From contig NZ_JACOEA010000001.1 of the NCBI RefSeq assembly GCF_014281125.1, positions 868,001-932,000 on the forward strand: a DNA stretch of 64,000 bases, written 5' to 3'. This document shows positions 7,725 to 15,852 of this stretch, piece after piece. Both the position numbers and the translations under genes were made by a program. Each line of letters begins with the position of its first letter. The first letter of the stretch is position 1. The notes under the pieces are model-generated. The model was not told the origin of the DNA. It made no database searches and worked only from the letters and a program-made list of their open reading frames with translations. The stretch is from Lawsonibacter celer. Its GTDB lineage: Bacteria > Bacillota > Clostridia > Oscillospirales > Oscillospiraceae.

Positions 7725-8243
7725 TCAGGCCGCGTCCTCACCCCACTGGCAGCTGAGGATGGTGCCGTTGGCCAGTTCAAATTTATCGGTTTTGACAATA
7801 TGGGTCTTACCAATGCGCACCTCTTGGGTGCCGATCTCCGTGGTGATGGGATTGATCACATTGCACTCAATGGTAAAGGTCAGGTCCAGATGTCCCTTCC
7901 CCACCGGGATGATCACCGAATCACCGCTGCTGCTGACACTGATGTTCTCCTCATGGGGGGCCGAGGTCACGGCGGTCACCTTGCCGTCAAGCAGCTCGCC
8001 GGAGGCCATCAGGGTTGCGTCGCCCGCATCCACGCAGGCCTTGATATTTTCATAGACCTCGGGCTGCACATTTTCCACCAGCACGGTATAGACCACCTTG
8101 GTCTTGGCCGCGCCGATACCTCCGGAGCTTCCGCCACCCAGGAACTTCACGCCCACAAAGACGGCCGCGATCACGATCACCAGGATCACCAGCAGGTCTA
8201 CAATATTAATTTTTCCAAAAAGTCTTCCTTTTTCATCGATCAT
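7725..8243 (-). CDS. DUF4330-type single-pass membrane protein
   Basis: A 172-residue protein: a short cytoplasmic start 'MIDEKGRLFGKINIVD', one transmembrane helix (LLVILVIVIAAVFVGVKFL, about residues 15-33), a Gly/Ser linker and an extracytoplasmic beta-rich domain. The 'RLFGKINIVDLLVIL' opening is the signature of DUF4330 proteins, whose function is unknown. The ATG at 8243 has GGAGGCAGC upstream; the longer reading frame to 8345 lacks a ribosome binding site. It is divergent from the glycosyltransferase operon, which suggests but does not prove an envelope role. Confidence 0.75.
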   Translation of the reverse strand: MIDEKGRLFGKINIVDLLVILVIVIAAVFVGVKFLGGGSSGGIGAAKTKVVYTVLVENVQPEVYENIKACVDAGDATLMASGELLDGKVTAVTSAPHEENISVSSSGDSVIIPVGKGHLDLTFTIECNVINPITTEIGTQEVRIGKTHIVKTDKFELANGTILSCQWGEDAA

Positions 8244-8412
8244 CTTTTGCTGCCTCCGAGGTTGTAAATTGACATAATCACTGGTACAATAGAACCAATC
8301 GAATTTTGCCTTTTGCACGTAATGCGTGCCCCCTATACTCCGCATCCGTGAAACAACGTTATTGTACCATAGTATCCTATGGTTCTACAAGTCTTTTTTG
8401 GAGGGACTTCCC

Positions 8413-10635
8413 ATGAAGGTTATCCACCTTATCTCCGGCGGCGACAGCGGCGGTGCCAAAACCCATGTCCACTCCCTGCTTCAGAATCTCTCCCGCACCA
8501 TTGATGTGACAATGGTGTGTTTTATGGAAGGCCCTTTCGCCCAGGAGGCCCGTGAGCTGGGCATCCCCACACAGGTGCTGCCCGGGCGCAACCTGCTGCA
8601 CACCTATCGGACCCTGAAGCGCATGATTCGGGAGGGCGGCTATCAAATCATCCATTGTCACGGCGCCCGGGGCAATATGATGGGCGCGCTTCTGCGCCGC
8701 TCCACTGGCCTGCCCGTAGTAACCACCGTGCACTCCGACTGGAAACTGGACTATCTGGGCCGCCCCCTTTCCCGGCTTACCTACGGCACCATCAACGCCC
8801 GCGCCCTGCGGAGGCTGGACTACCGTATCGGCGTATCCGACGCCATGACCGACCTGCTGATTTCCCGTGGCTTTGACCCGGACCGGATTTTTACCATCTA
8901 CAACGGTTTGGATTTCACCCCCCGGCCCGCAGCCCTCTCCCGGGCGGACTATCTGCGCAGCGTGGGGCTGGACGCGGACGGAGAGAGCGTGGTGGTGGGG
9001 ATTGCCGCCCGGCTCAACCCGGTCAAGGACATCGCCACTCTGGTGCGCGGCTTTGCCAAGGCCTGGACCGATCACCCCAACCTGCGCCTGCTCATTGCGG
9101 GAGACGGCGAGGAGAGCGACCGGCTCAAGGCTCTGGCCCGGGAGCTGGGGGTGGAACGCCAGGTGTGCTTTGCCGGGTGGGTCAGCGACACCGACAGCTT
9201 CTACAACGCCATTGATGTGAACACCCTCACCTCCCTGTCCGAGACGTTTCCCTACTCCCTGACCGAGGGTGCCCGCGCCCATCTGCCCACCGTGGCCAGC
9301 CGGGTGGGCGGGGTGCCCTACCTCATTGAGCACGGGGTCACGGGCCTTCTCTTTGAGGCCGGGGATGCGGACGCTTTGGCCGGCCACCTGGCCGCCCTGG
9401 CCGGGGACGCAGAGCTGCGCCGCCACTTGGGAGAGCGACTATACGAAAAGGCCCGGGCCGACTTCTCCCTGGAGAGTACCCTGCGCCGCCAGCTGAGCAT
9501 TTACGAGACCATTCTCCGCCGGCAGGCGCGCAGCACCGGTCGGCGGGACGGAGCCCTAGTCTGCGGCGCTTACGGCCGGGGCAATGCGGGAGACGACGCC
9601 ATTCTGGAGGCCATTGTCACCGAGCTGCGGCAGATCGACCCCGACCTGCCCATCTGGGTGCTCTCCCGCAATCCGGACGACACACGCAGGACCTACCGGG
9701 TCAATTCCATCTATACGTTTGCCTTCCCGCGCTTTCTCACCCGCATGTGCAGGACCCGTCTGTACATCAACGGCGGCGGCTCCCTGATGCAGGATGTGAC
9801 CAGCCACCGCTCCCTGTGGTTCTACCTTTTTACCATCTCCGCCGCCAAGCGGCTGGGCAACCGGGTGATGATGTACGGCTGCGGCATCGGCCCCATCCAT
9901 ACCCCGTCCAACCGCCGCCGGGCTGCCAGGGTGCTTCAGAAAAGCGTGGACATCATCACCCTGCGGGACACCCACTCCAAGACGGAACTGGACGATATGG
10001 GGGTCACCGCCCCGGAGATTCTTCTCTCCGCCGACCCCACGGTGATTCTGCCCGCCGCGTCGGAGCAAGTGGTAGACGGTCTGCTGGAGAGCCAGGGGCT
10101 GGACCCCCGGGGCAAATACATCGGCTTCACCCTCCGCCCGTGGCCGGGCTTTGAGGAGAAGGCCGCGGTATTCGCGGCTGCGGCGGACTACGCATGGGAG
10201 AAATATGGCCTCACCCCCGTGTTTCTCCCCATTGAGCGCCGTCTGGACGTGGGCGCGGCCCGGCAGGCCGCCCGGCTGATGAAGGCTCCCCACTATATTC
10301 TGGAGCAGACCGGCAGTTCCGAGCACACCATCGGCCTGTTTGCCCGGATGCAGGCCGTGGTCTCCATGCGGCTGCACGCCCTGGTCTTTGCCGCCGGACA
10401 GGGGGTTCCCTTGGTGGGCGTGGTATACGACCAGAAGATCAGCTCCTTCCTCTCCTATATTGGGCAGGACCTGTACACCGATCTGGGCCGGGTTACTCCT
10501 GCGCTTTTATGTGCCCACATTGACGCCGCCTGTGCCCGGATCGGAGATACGCAGTTCCTCTCCGGAGGCGTGGACCGGCTGCGCCAGGTGGAGCGCCGCA
10601 ATTCCGAGGCGGCGGCGCGCCTGCTGCAAGTCTGA
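8413..10635 (+). CDS. Fusion: GT4 glycosyltransferase - CsaB-like polysaccharide pyruvyltransferase
   Basis: A 740-residue two-domain protein. Residues 1 to about 375 are a GT-B glycosyltransferase of family GT4 (MKVIHLISGGDSGGAKTHV, IHCHGARGN, NGLD and GVPYLIEHGVTGLLFEAGD near the nucleotide-sugar site). Residues from about 378 are a CsaB-type pyruvyltransferase (GAYGRGNAGDDAI, YINGGGSLMQD, GCGIGPI, SMRLHALVFA). CsaB adds pyruvate ketal to secondary wall polysaccharide, which then binds SLH domains of S-layer proteins. A fusion would couple glycan assembly and pyruvylation in one cytoplasmic enzyme. GGAGGG precedes the ATG at 8413; the earlier in-frame start at 8326 lacks support. A second glycosyltransferase follows after 20 bp. 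Confidence 0.88.
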   Translation: MKVIHLISGGDSGGAKTHVHSLLQNLSRTIDVTMVCFMEGPFAQEARELGIPTQVLPGRNLLHTYRTLKRMIREGGYQIIHCHGARGNMMGALLRRSTGLPVVTTVHSDWKLDYLGRPLSRLTYGTINARALRRLDYRIGVSDAMTDLLISRGFDPDRIFTIYNGLDFTPRPAALSRADYLRSVGLDADGESVVVGIAARLNPVKDIATLVRGFAKAWTDHPNLRLLIAGDGEESDRLKALARELGVERQVCFAGWVSDTDSFYNAIDVNTLTSLSETFPYSLTEGARAHLPTVASRVGGVPYLIEHGVTGLLFEAGDADALAGHLAALAGDAELRRHLGERLYEKARADFSLESTLRRQLSIYETILRRQARSTGRRDGALVCGAYGRGNAGDDAILEAIVTELRQIDPDLPIWVLSRNPDDTRRTYRVNSIYTFAFPRFLTRMCRTRLYINGGGSLMQDVTSHRSLWFYLFTISAAKRLGNRVMMYGCGIGPIHTPSNRRRAARVLQKSVDIITLRDTHSKTELDDMGVTAPEILLSADPTVILPAASEQVVDGLLESQGLDPRGKYIGFTLRPWPGFEEKAAVFAAAADYAWEKYGLTPVFLPIERRLDVGAARQAARLMKAPHYILEQTGSSEHTIGLFARMQAVVSMRLHALVFAAGQGVPLVGVVYDQKISSFLSYIGQDLYTDLGRVTPALLCAHIDAACARIGDTQFLSGGVDRLRQVERRNSEAAARLLQV

Positions 10636-10655
10636 CAAACGAGGTGAATCCCCCC

Positions 10656-11726
10656 TTGCGCCAATTGATCTGTCTTTCCTCCATGCCCTGGATGGCGGTG
10701 CCCACCCGCACCCAGCAGCTGCTCACCCGTCTGCGTGACGTACAAATTCTCTTTTTCGAGCCATCGGGCCCCGGCTATCAGCGGCCCGGCCGCCGGGTGC
10801 GGCCCGGCCTGACGGTCTATACTCTCCCGCCCATTCCGGATGTGGAGGAGCGCCATCCCCGCCTGTTCCGCCTGGGGCAGCGCCGCCTGGTCAAGTATAT
10901 CCGCGCCCTGCTGGAGCGCCATCGCTTCCGGGAGCCGGTCCTCTGGTGTGACACCCCCCAGGCGGTGCACCTGCTGGATGAGCTGCCCTGCCGCGGCATT
11001 GTCTATGACTGCTGCCGGGACTGGTCCGAGCTGCCCATCCGCTGGGAGAGCGACCTGGCTCTGGCCGCGGATGTGATCTTCGCCGCCTCGCCGGAGCTCA
11101 TCGACCACCTCTCCCCCTGCAATGACAACATCGCTCTTCTGCCCAACGGGGTCAGCTATCCCATGTTTACCCGTCCCGGGCTGGAGTGTCCCCCGGAGCT
11201 GTGCGGCTGGACCGGCCCCATGCTGGGGTATGTGGGCACCATTCACCGGGATCTGGAGCTCTCCCCCGCCCTCTCCTGCGCCCTGGCCCTGCCGGAGGCC
11301 CAGCTGGTCTTTGTGGGGCAGGCGGAGCGCGGCGCCCGCCTGTCCGCCCTGGAGGAGCTGCCCAACGTGACCTTTCTGGGGCCCCGCCTGCCGGTGGAGA
11401 TCCCCGACTATCTGGGCCGTTTTGACGTGTGCCTGAACCTGCTCCGTCAGGACGCCGGCTACCAGGTCATTCCCCGCCGGATGTATGAGTACCTCTCCTC
11501 CGGCAAGCCCATCGTCTCCATGCTCTATCCCGATCAGGTAGAGCATTTTCCCGACGTGGTATACAGCGCCCATACCCCGGAGGAGTTCGCCCGGCTGTGC
11601 CGCCGCGCCCTGGCGGAGCGGGGCGACTGGGTCCGGGCCCGCCGCCGGGAGTACGGCGCGGCGGCCGCGTGGAGCGAGCGCGCCGGGGATGTGATGCAGA
11701 TTCTGAGCAGTATCGGCCTGTACTAG
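10656..11726 (+). CDS. Glycosyltransferase, GT-B fold, wall polysaccharide
   Basis: About 356 residues. The acceptor half includes CDTPQAVHLLDELPCRGIVYDCCRDWSE. The donor half has LGYVGTIHRDLEL, VFVGQAERG and MYEYLSSGKPIVS, the pattern of GT4-like enzymes related to teichuronic-acid TuaH proteins. The start is uncertain: GAGG at 10641 fits a TTG at 10656, while an in-frame GTG at 10644 overlaps that same GAGG. Cotranscribed with the GT4-CsaB fusion and ended by a strong terminator. The sugar added is unknown. Confidence 0.8.
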   Translation: MRQLICLSSMPWMAVPTRTQQLLTRLRDVQILFFEPSGPGYQRPGRRVRPGLTVYTLPPIPDVEERHPRLFRLGQRRLVKYIRALLERHRFREPVLWCDTPQAVHLLDELPCRGIVYDCCRDWSELPIRWESDLALAADVIFAASPELIDHLSPCNDNIALLPNGVSYPMFTRPGLECPPELCGWTGPMLGYVGTIHRDLELSPALSCALALPEAQLVFVGQAERGARLSALEELPNVTFLGPRLPVEIPDYLGRFDVCLNLLRQDAGYQVIPRRMYEYLSSGKPIVSMLYPDQVEHFPDVVYSAHTPEEFARLCRRALAERGDWVRARRREYGAAAAWSERAGDVMQILSSIGLY

Positions 11727-11743
11727 GGTCCGTCACATATTTT

Positions 11744-11784
11744 CACCCCCTGTCCCGTACACATGGGACGGGGGGTGTTCTTTT
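11744..11784 (+). terminator. Terminator of wall-glycan operon
   Basis: CACCCCC-TGTCCC pairs with GGGAC-GGGGGGTG around an 8-base loop, followed by TTCTTTT. Its 3' arm also contains the G-rich ribosome binding site of the next gene. Confidence 0.8.
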
Positions 11785-12808
11785 GTCTGAGTCCTTCTGT
11801 TCCTTTCTCTCCTGCGCCGCCCAGGACCCGGTGCTGGCCCTGACGGTGCTGCTTACCCTGGCCGTGGTGCTGGTCAACGGCTGGACCGACGCGCCCAACG
11901 CCATCGCCACCGTGGTGTCTACGGGAGGACTCACCTTCCGGCGGGCGGCGTGGCTGGCCGCCGGGTGCAATCTGCTGGGGACCCTGGTCATGACCGGCGT
12001 AAGCCCCGCAGTGGCCGAGACCCTCTATTCCATCGCCGGGTTCGGCGGCAGCGGGCGGCAGGCCCTCTCCGCCCTGTGCGCGGCGCTGTGCGCCATCGTG
12101 CTATGGGCTGTGCTGGCCTGGCGCTTCGGCGTGCCCACCAGCGAGAGCCACGCCCTGGTGGCCGGCGTGACCGGGGCGGCCCTGGCAATGCCCGGCGGGG
12201 CCGCCAACCTGAATGCAGGCGCCTGGGTGCGAGTGCTGCTGGGCCTGCTGCTGTCCGTCCTCCTGGGCTGGCTGTGCGGGGCCGGCTGGTCCCGCCTGCT
12301 GTCCAGGCGGGGCCGCAGGCGCTCCTTCCGCCGGGCACAGATCGCCGGGTCGGCGGCCATGGCTTTTCTCCACGGCGCTCAGGACGGCCAGAAATTCATC
12401 GGCATCTTTCTGCTGGGGACCGCTCTGGCCGGGGGCGGCCCAGGCCGCTTTGCAGTCCCCCTCTGGCCGGCGCTGCTGTGCGCCGGAGTGATGGCGCTGG
12501 GCACCCGAATCGGTGGGCGGCGGATCATCGAGACGGTGGGCCGTGATATGACCGCCCTCTCCCCACGCTCCGGCTTTGCCGCCGATTTGGGTGGGGGCTG
12601 CGTACTGCTGCTGTGTACCCTGCTGGGCCTGCCCGTGAGTACCACCCACGCCAAGACGGCCGCCATTCTGGGCGCAGGCCGGGAGGACGGCGGTTGGGTC
12701 GACCGGACGGTGGTGCGCTCCGTGGGGACAGCCTGGCTGCTCACCTTTCCCTGCTGCGGTGGACTAGGCTTTCTTCTGGCCAGAGTCTTTCTTCTTTTCT
12801 CCCTCTAA
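11783..12808 (+). CDS. pit: PiT-family inorganic phosphate transporter
   Basis: A 341-residue membrane transporter, H+- or Na+-coupled phosphate uptake. The PiT signature appears twice, as in the family: NGWTDAPNAIATVVSTGGL near the N-terminus and GLPVSTTHAKTAAILGAG near the C-terminus, with about ten hydrophobic segments. Start taken at TTG 11783, preceded by GGGGGG; longer readings would run through the terminator hairpin. No phoU gene is adjacent. Confidence 0.85.
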   Translation: MSESFCSFLSCAAQDPVLALTVLLTLAVVLVNGWTDAPNAIATVVSTGGLTFRRAAWLAAGCNLLGTLVMTGVSPAVAETLYSIAGFGGSGRQALSALCAALCAIVLWAVLAWRFGVPTSESHALVAGVTGAALAMPGGAANLNAGAWVRVLLGLLLSVLLGWLCGAGWSRLLSRRGRRRSFRRAQIAGSAAMAFLHGAQDGQKFIGIFLLGTALAGGGPGRFAVPLWPALLCAGVMALGTRIGGRRIIETVGRDMTALSPRSGFAADLGGGCVLLLCTLLGLPVSTTHAKTAAILGAGREDGGWVDRTVVRSVGTAWLLTFPCCGGLGFLLARVFLLFSL

Positions 12809-12825
12809 TTCCGTCATTCCGACAG

Positions 12826-12854
12826 TGTTCAAACCGGCGGCTCTGTGCTATAAT
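12826..12854 (+). promoter_or_regulatory. Probable promoter of the HAD gene
   Basis: A perfect TATAAT at 12849-12854 with a poor -35 (TGTTCA, 17-bp spacing). Confidence 0.5.
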
Positions 12855-12889
12855 GCCAAAACAGGAACGACATCGGGGAGGAACATAGT

Positions 12890-13549
12890 ATGCCCGCATA
12901 TGAAGCTGCAATTTTTGATCTGGACGGTACTCTTCTCAACACGCTGCAGGACCTGGCTGACAGCACCAACTACGCCCTTTCCCTCCACGGACTGCCCCGA
13001 CGGACCCTGGAAGAGGTGCGCTGTTTCGTGGGCAACGGCGTGGCCCAGCTGATCTCCCGGGCGGTTCCGGAGGATACCCCGCCCGAGCTGGAGGCCCGCT
13101 GTCTGGCCGATTTTCGGGCCCACTACCTGCTGAATATGGAGAATAAGACCGCGCCCTATCCCGGTGTTTTGGCCCTTTTGGACGCGCTGGAGGCGCATGG
13201 AATCCGTCGGGCCGTAGTCTCCAACAAGTTTGACAGCGCGGTCAAGGGGCTGTGCCAGACCTACTTTGCAGACCGCATCCCCGTGGCCATCGGCGAGTCC
13301 CAGGGCGTGGCCCGCAAGCCCGCGCCGGACACGGTATTCCGCGCCCTGGAGGAGCTGGGGGTGCCCGGGGGCCGTGCGGTGTATATCGGGGATTCCGATG
13401 TGGACATCGCTACCGCCCAAAACGCCGGCGTGCCTTGCATCTCGGTCAGCTGGGGCTTCCGCAGCCGGGCGTTTTTATTGGAGCATGGCGCCAGCGCCAT
13501 TGCCGCCACGCCGGAGGAACTGTTCACCCTCCTTACGGGCGAGACATAA
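12890..13549 (+). CDS. gph: HAD-family phosphatase, phosphoglycolate-phosphatase-like
   Basis: A 219-residue HAD hydrolase. Motif I is FDLDGTLLNT with two catalytic Asp, followed by a helical cap domain. Motif II is VVSNKFD with a downstream Lys (KPAPDTVFRAL), and motif IV is GDSDVDIATAQNAG. The sequence is closest in style to Gph/PGP enzymes, though HAD substrates are promiscuous. GGGGAGGAAC precedes the ATG. It stands alone, ended by a strong bidirectional terminator. Confidence 0.8.
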   Translation: MPAYEAAIFDLDGTLLNTLQDLADSTNYALSLHGLPRRTLEEVRCFVGNGVAQLISRAVPEDTPPELEARCLADFRAHYLLNMENKTAPYPGVLALLDALEAHGIRRAVVSNKFDSAVKGLCQTYFADRIPVAIGESQGVARKPAPDTVFRALEELGVPGGRAVYIGDSDVDIATAQNAGVPCISVSWGFRSRAFLLEHGASAIAATPEELFTLLTGET

Positions 13550-13554
13550 TCGGC

Positions 13555-13593
13555 AAAACAGGCCCGCGTCCCAATGGGACGCGGGCCTGTTTT
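13555..13593. terminator. Bidirectional terminator between gph and buk
   Basis: AAAACAGGCCCGCGTCCC/GGGACGCGGGCCTGTTTT with an AAT loop: A-tract on one side, T-tract on the other. Confidence 0.9.
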
Positions 13594-13603
13594 GCTGTGT
13601 ATA

Positions 13604-14704
13604 TTACGTGGGAAAACCGGAAAAAACCGGCTGACCAGTGTAGTGCCGGGGCGCCTCCTCTCCCCGCAGCACCCGAAGGGCGCCTGCAGCCAGGGCCTCC
13701 AGCTCCAGCTCTCCCGGGCGCACCAGCACTGGGGCCAGGAAGCCCACCATCTCCCGCAGGTGTTCCGTCAGCACCTGGTCGTAGGCGATGCCCCCGGTGA
13801 GGACGATGGCGTCCACCCTGCCCTTCATCACGGCCGCCATGGCGCCGATCCGTTTTCCCACCTGGTACTGGAAGGCCTCGTACACCAGGCGGGCATATGC
13901 GTCTCCCCCTTTGGCCCGCTCAGCCACCTGCGTGGCCTCTGAGGTGCCCAGATGGCTGAGGAAGCCCCCCTCCTTGGCCATCAGCCGGTAGAGCGCCTCC
14001 GGGCTCCTTGTCCCCGAGCAGCACAGGTCCATGACATCCTTCACCGGGAGCGCCCCGGCCCGGGTCGGGGCCATGGGCCCGTCACCGTTGATGTTGTCAT
14101 TGGCGTCCACCATCCTGCCGCGGCAATGGGCGGCCACGGAGACGCCGCCGCCCAGATGGGCCACGATCAGGTTGGCGCTGCGGTAGTCCAGGCCCAGCTC
14201 CGCCGCCGCCCGCCGGGCGGTCTCCTTCTGGTTTAGCGCATGGGTATGGCTCATCCGGTAGATCCCCTTGATTCCGGTGATCCGGGCGACCTCCTGGAAC
14301 TCGTCGGTATCAGGCGGATCCACAATATAGGCCTTTCCTCCGTACTGCCTGGCAAAGCCGTCGGCAATGGCGCAGCCCAGGCAGGCCGGATGGTCGGTAT
14401 TTTTTCCGCCGAGCGCGTCGGAGATCAGCTTCTCGTCCACCTCATATACTCCGCCGGGGCAGGGCGTCAGGCCGCCGCCCCGGCCTACAAAGGCGGCGAA
14501 GCCCCGCAGGTCCACCTGCCGCTCCGCCAGGATCCGCCGTATGGTCTCCAAGCGGAGCTCCAGCTGGTCGGCCGCCCTGGGATACCGGGCCAGTGCGGCC
14601 TCGTCGTGGACCACGTTCTCCTTGAAAACCAGTCTCTCTCCCTCAAACAGGGCCAGCTTGGTGGAGGTGGAGCCGGGATTGATGGCCAGGATCTTCTCTT
14701 CCAT
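13604..14704 (-). CDS. buk: Butyrate kinase
   Basis: A 366-residue ASKHA-fold acyl kinase that converts butyryl-phosphate + ADP to butyrate + ATP. It starts MEEKILAINPGSTSTKLALFE, with the phosphate-binding NPGSTSTK; then FVGRGGGLTPCPGGVYEV, VAHLGGGVSVAAHCRGRMVD and the adenosine motif LTGGIAYDQVL. 'NTDHPACLG' and the overall length fit Buk; an acting role on isobutyrate or other short acids is possible. It follows ptb by 3 bp on the minus strand, in the canonical ptb-buk order. Confidence 0.93.
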   Translation of the reverse strand: MEEKILAINPGSTSTKLALFEGERLVFKENVVHDEAALARYPRAADQLELRLETIRRILAERQVDLRGFAAFVGRGGGLTPCPGGVYEVDEKLISDALGGKNTDHPACLGCAIADGFARQYGGKAYIVDPPDTDEFQEVARITGIKGIYRMSHTHALNQKETARRAAAELGLDYRSANLIVAHLGGGVSVAAHCRGRMVDANDNINGDGPMAPTRAGALPVKDVMDLCCSGTRSPEALYRLMAKEGGFLSHLGTSEATQVAERAKGGDAYARLVYEAFQYQVGKRIGAMAAVMKGRVDAIVLTGGIAYDQVLTEHLREMVGFLAPVLVRPGELELEALAAGALRVLRGEEAPRHYTGQPVFSGFPT

Positions 14705-14707
14705 ACC

Positions 14708-15625
14708 TCACGCCTCCTTTCCGGTCCGCTGTCCCGCTACGGCGGAGAGCAGGATGGAATAGAACTTATCCTCTGCCGTGGCCGAGCGGGAGGTAAGCAC
14801 GATGGGCACCTGGGCACCGGTGACCGTACCGCAGGTTCTGGCACCGCCGGAGCAGGTCAGGCTCTTGGCCAGCACATTTCCCGCGTTGATGTCCGGTACG
14901 ATGAGAATGTCCGGGTCCCCCGCCACCGGGCTCTGATACCCTTTGATCGCGGCGGCCTCCCGGTCCATGCACAGGTCGTAGGAGATGGGCCCCTCCACCG
15001 TGCAGCCGCCCACCTCTCCCCGCCGGTTCAGCTCCTTAAGGGCGGCGGCATCCACGGTCTCCGGCATCTTAGTATTTACCTTTTCCAGGGCCGCCAGCAC
15101 CGCCACCTTGGGATTGGGGGTGCCCAGGGCGTGGAAGAGCGCTACCGCGTTCTCCAGAATGGCCCGCTTCTGCTCCAGATCCGGGTAAGTGTTCAAGCCC
15201 ACATCGCTGATGGCAAAGAGTTTGTGGTAGCTGGGCGACTGTATCATCGCGATCAGGGAGAGCACCGGGCTGCGGCGGATGCCGTGCTCCCGGTGGACCA
15301 CCGCTTTCATCAGGGTCCCGGTCTCCAGCGCTCCCTTCATAATACAGGCCAGCGTCCCGTCGCGCACCCCGGAGAGCGCGGCGGAAATGCACTGCTCCAC
15401 CGTCTGTGTCTCCACCAGCTCCGGCAGCGGCAGCGCGGGCGCAAGTTGTTCCCACAGGGGCGCGATCTCCCGGCCTCTGCCGTAGAGCACCGGGGTGACG
15501 ATCCCCTCTCCTGCGGCGGCCGCCACTGCCTCCAGAGTATGCCTGTCCTGGGCGGCAACGACCCCCAGCCGCGGCGCCTGCTCCGCCATGTGGAGCATCC
15601 CTCTGAGCTCTTCAAACTGTTTCAT
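14708..15625 (-). CDS. ptb: Phosphate butyryltransferase
   Basis: A 305-residue Pta/Ptb-family acyltransferase that interconverts butyryl-CoA + Pi and butyryl-phosphate + CoA. Recognisable stretches: MKQFEELRGM, AAQDRHTLEAV, IMKGALETGTLMKAVV, RSPVLSLIAMIQSPSYHKL and VPDINAGNVLAKSLT. Just upstream are a sigma-54-type promoter and a sigma-54 activator gene, so the pair is probably induced by a metabolite sensed through that activator. With Buk it yields ATP from butyryl-CoA or branched homologues. Confidence 0.93.
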   Translation of the reverse strand: MKQFEELRGMLHMAEQAPRLGVVAAQDRHTLEAVAAAAGEGIVTPVLYGRGREIAPLWEQLAPALPLPELVETQTVEQCISAALSGVRDGTLACIMKGALETGTLMKAVVHREHGIRRSPVLSLIAMIQSPSYHKLFAISDVGLNTYPDLEQKRAILENAVALFHALGTPNPKVAVLAALEKVNTKMPETVDAAALKELNRRGEVGGCTVEGPISYDLCMDREAAAIKGYQSPVAGDPDILIVPDINAGNVLAKSLTCSGGARTCGTVTGAQVPIVLTSRSATAEDKFYSILLSAVAGQRTGKEA

Positions 15626-15672
15626 CGCGTTTCCTCCTTGATGATCGGTTTCCTTTTTCCATCCATGAGGAA

Positions 15673-15689
15673 AGCAAGCGGCATGCCAA
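15673..15689 (-). promoter_or_regulatory. Candidate sigma-54 (-24/-12) promoter of ptb-buk
   Basis: On the minus strand TTGGCATGCCGCTTGCT matches the TGGCAC-N5-TTGC(A/T) consensus with one mismatch. It lies about 48 bp before the ptb ATG. TTTGCA-containing motifs at about 15712 and 15798, and GCGCAAA at about 15777, lie upstream and could be enhancer sites. Confidence 0.75.
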
Positions 15690-15816
15690 GTTCAGAATCG
15701 CTCGATTTGCAAGGCATTCAGGAATTTCTCTTTCCTATCACCGCCCCCTTTTTGTCAATCGTTCGCTCCTTTTGGTGCGCAAATAGTTGACATCTCGTTT
15801 GCACTTGCAAAAGAAA

Positions 15817-15844
15817 TACCCGCCGGAGCATGGCTCCGGCGGGT
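15817..15844 (-). terminator. Terminator of the sigma-54 activator gene
   Basis: TACCCGCCGGAGC/GCTCCGGCGGGTA stem with a short loop; TTTCTTTT follows on the minus strand. Confidence 0.8.
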
Positions 15845-15852
15845 ACAGCCTG

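Noticed and set aside
14240..15790. 516-residue open frame on the plus strand
   Set aside because: Antisense to buk and ptb; no recognisable protein features.
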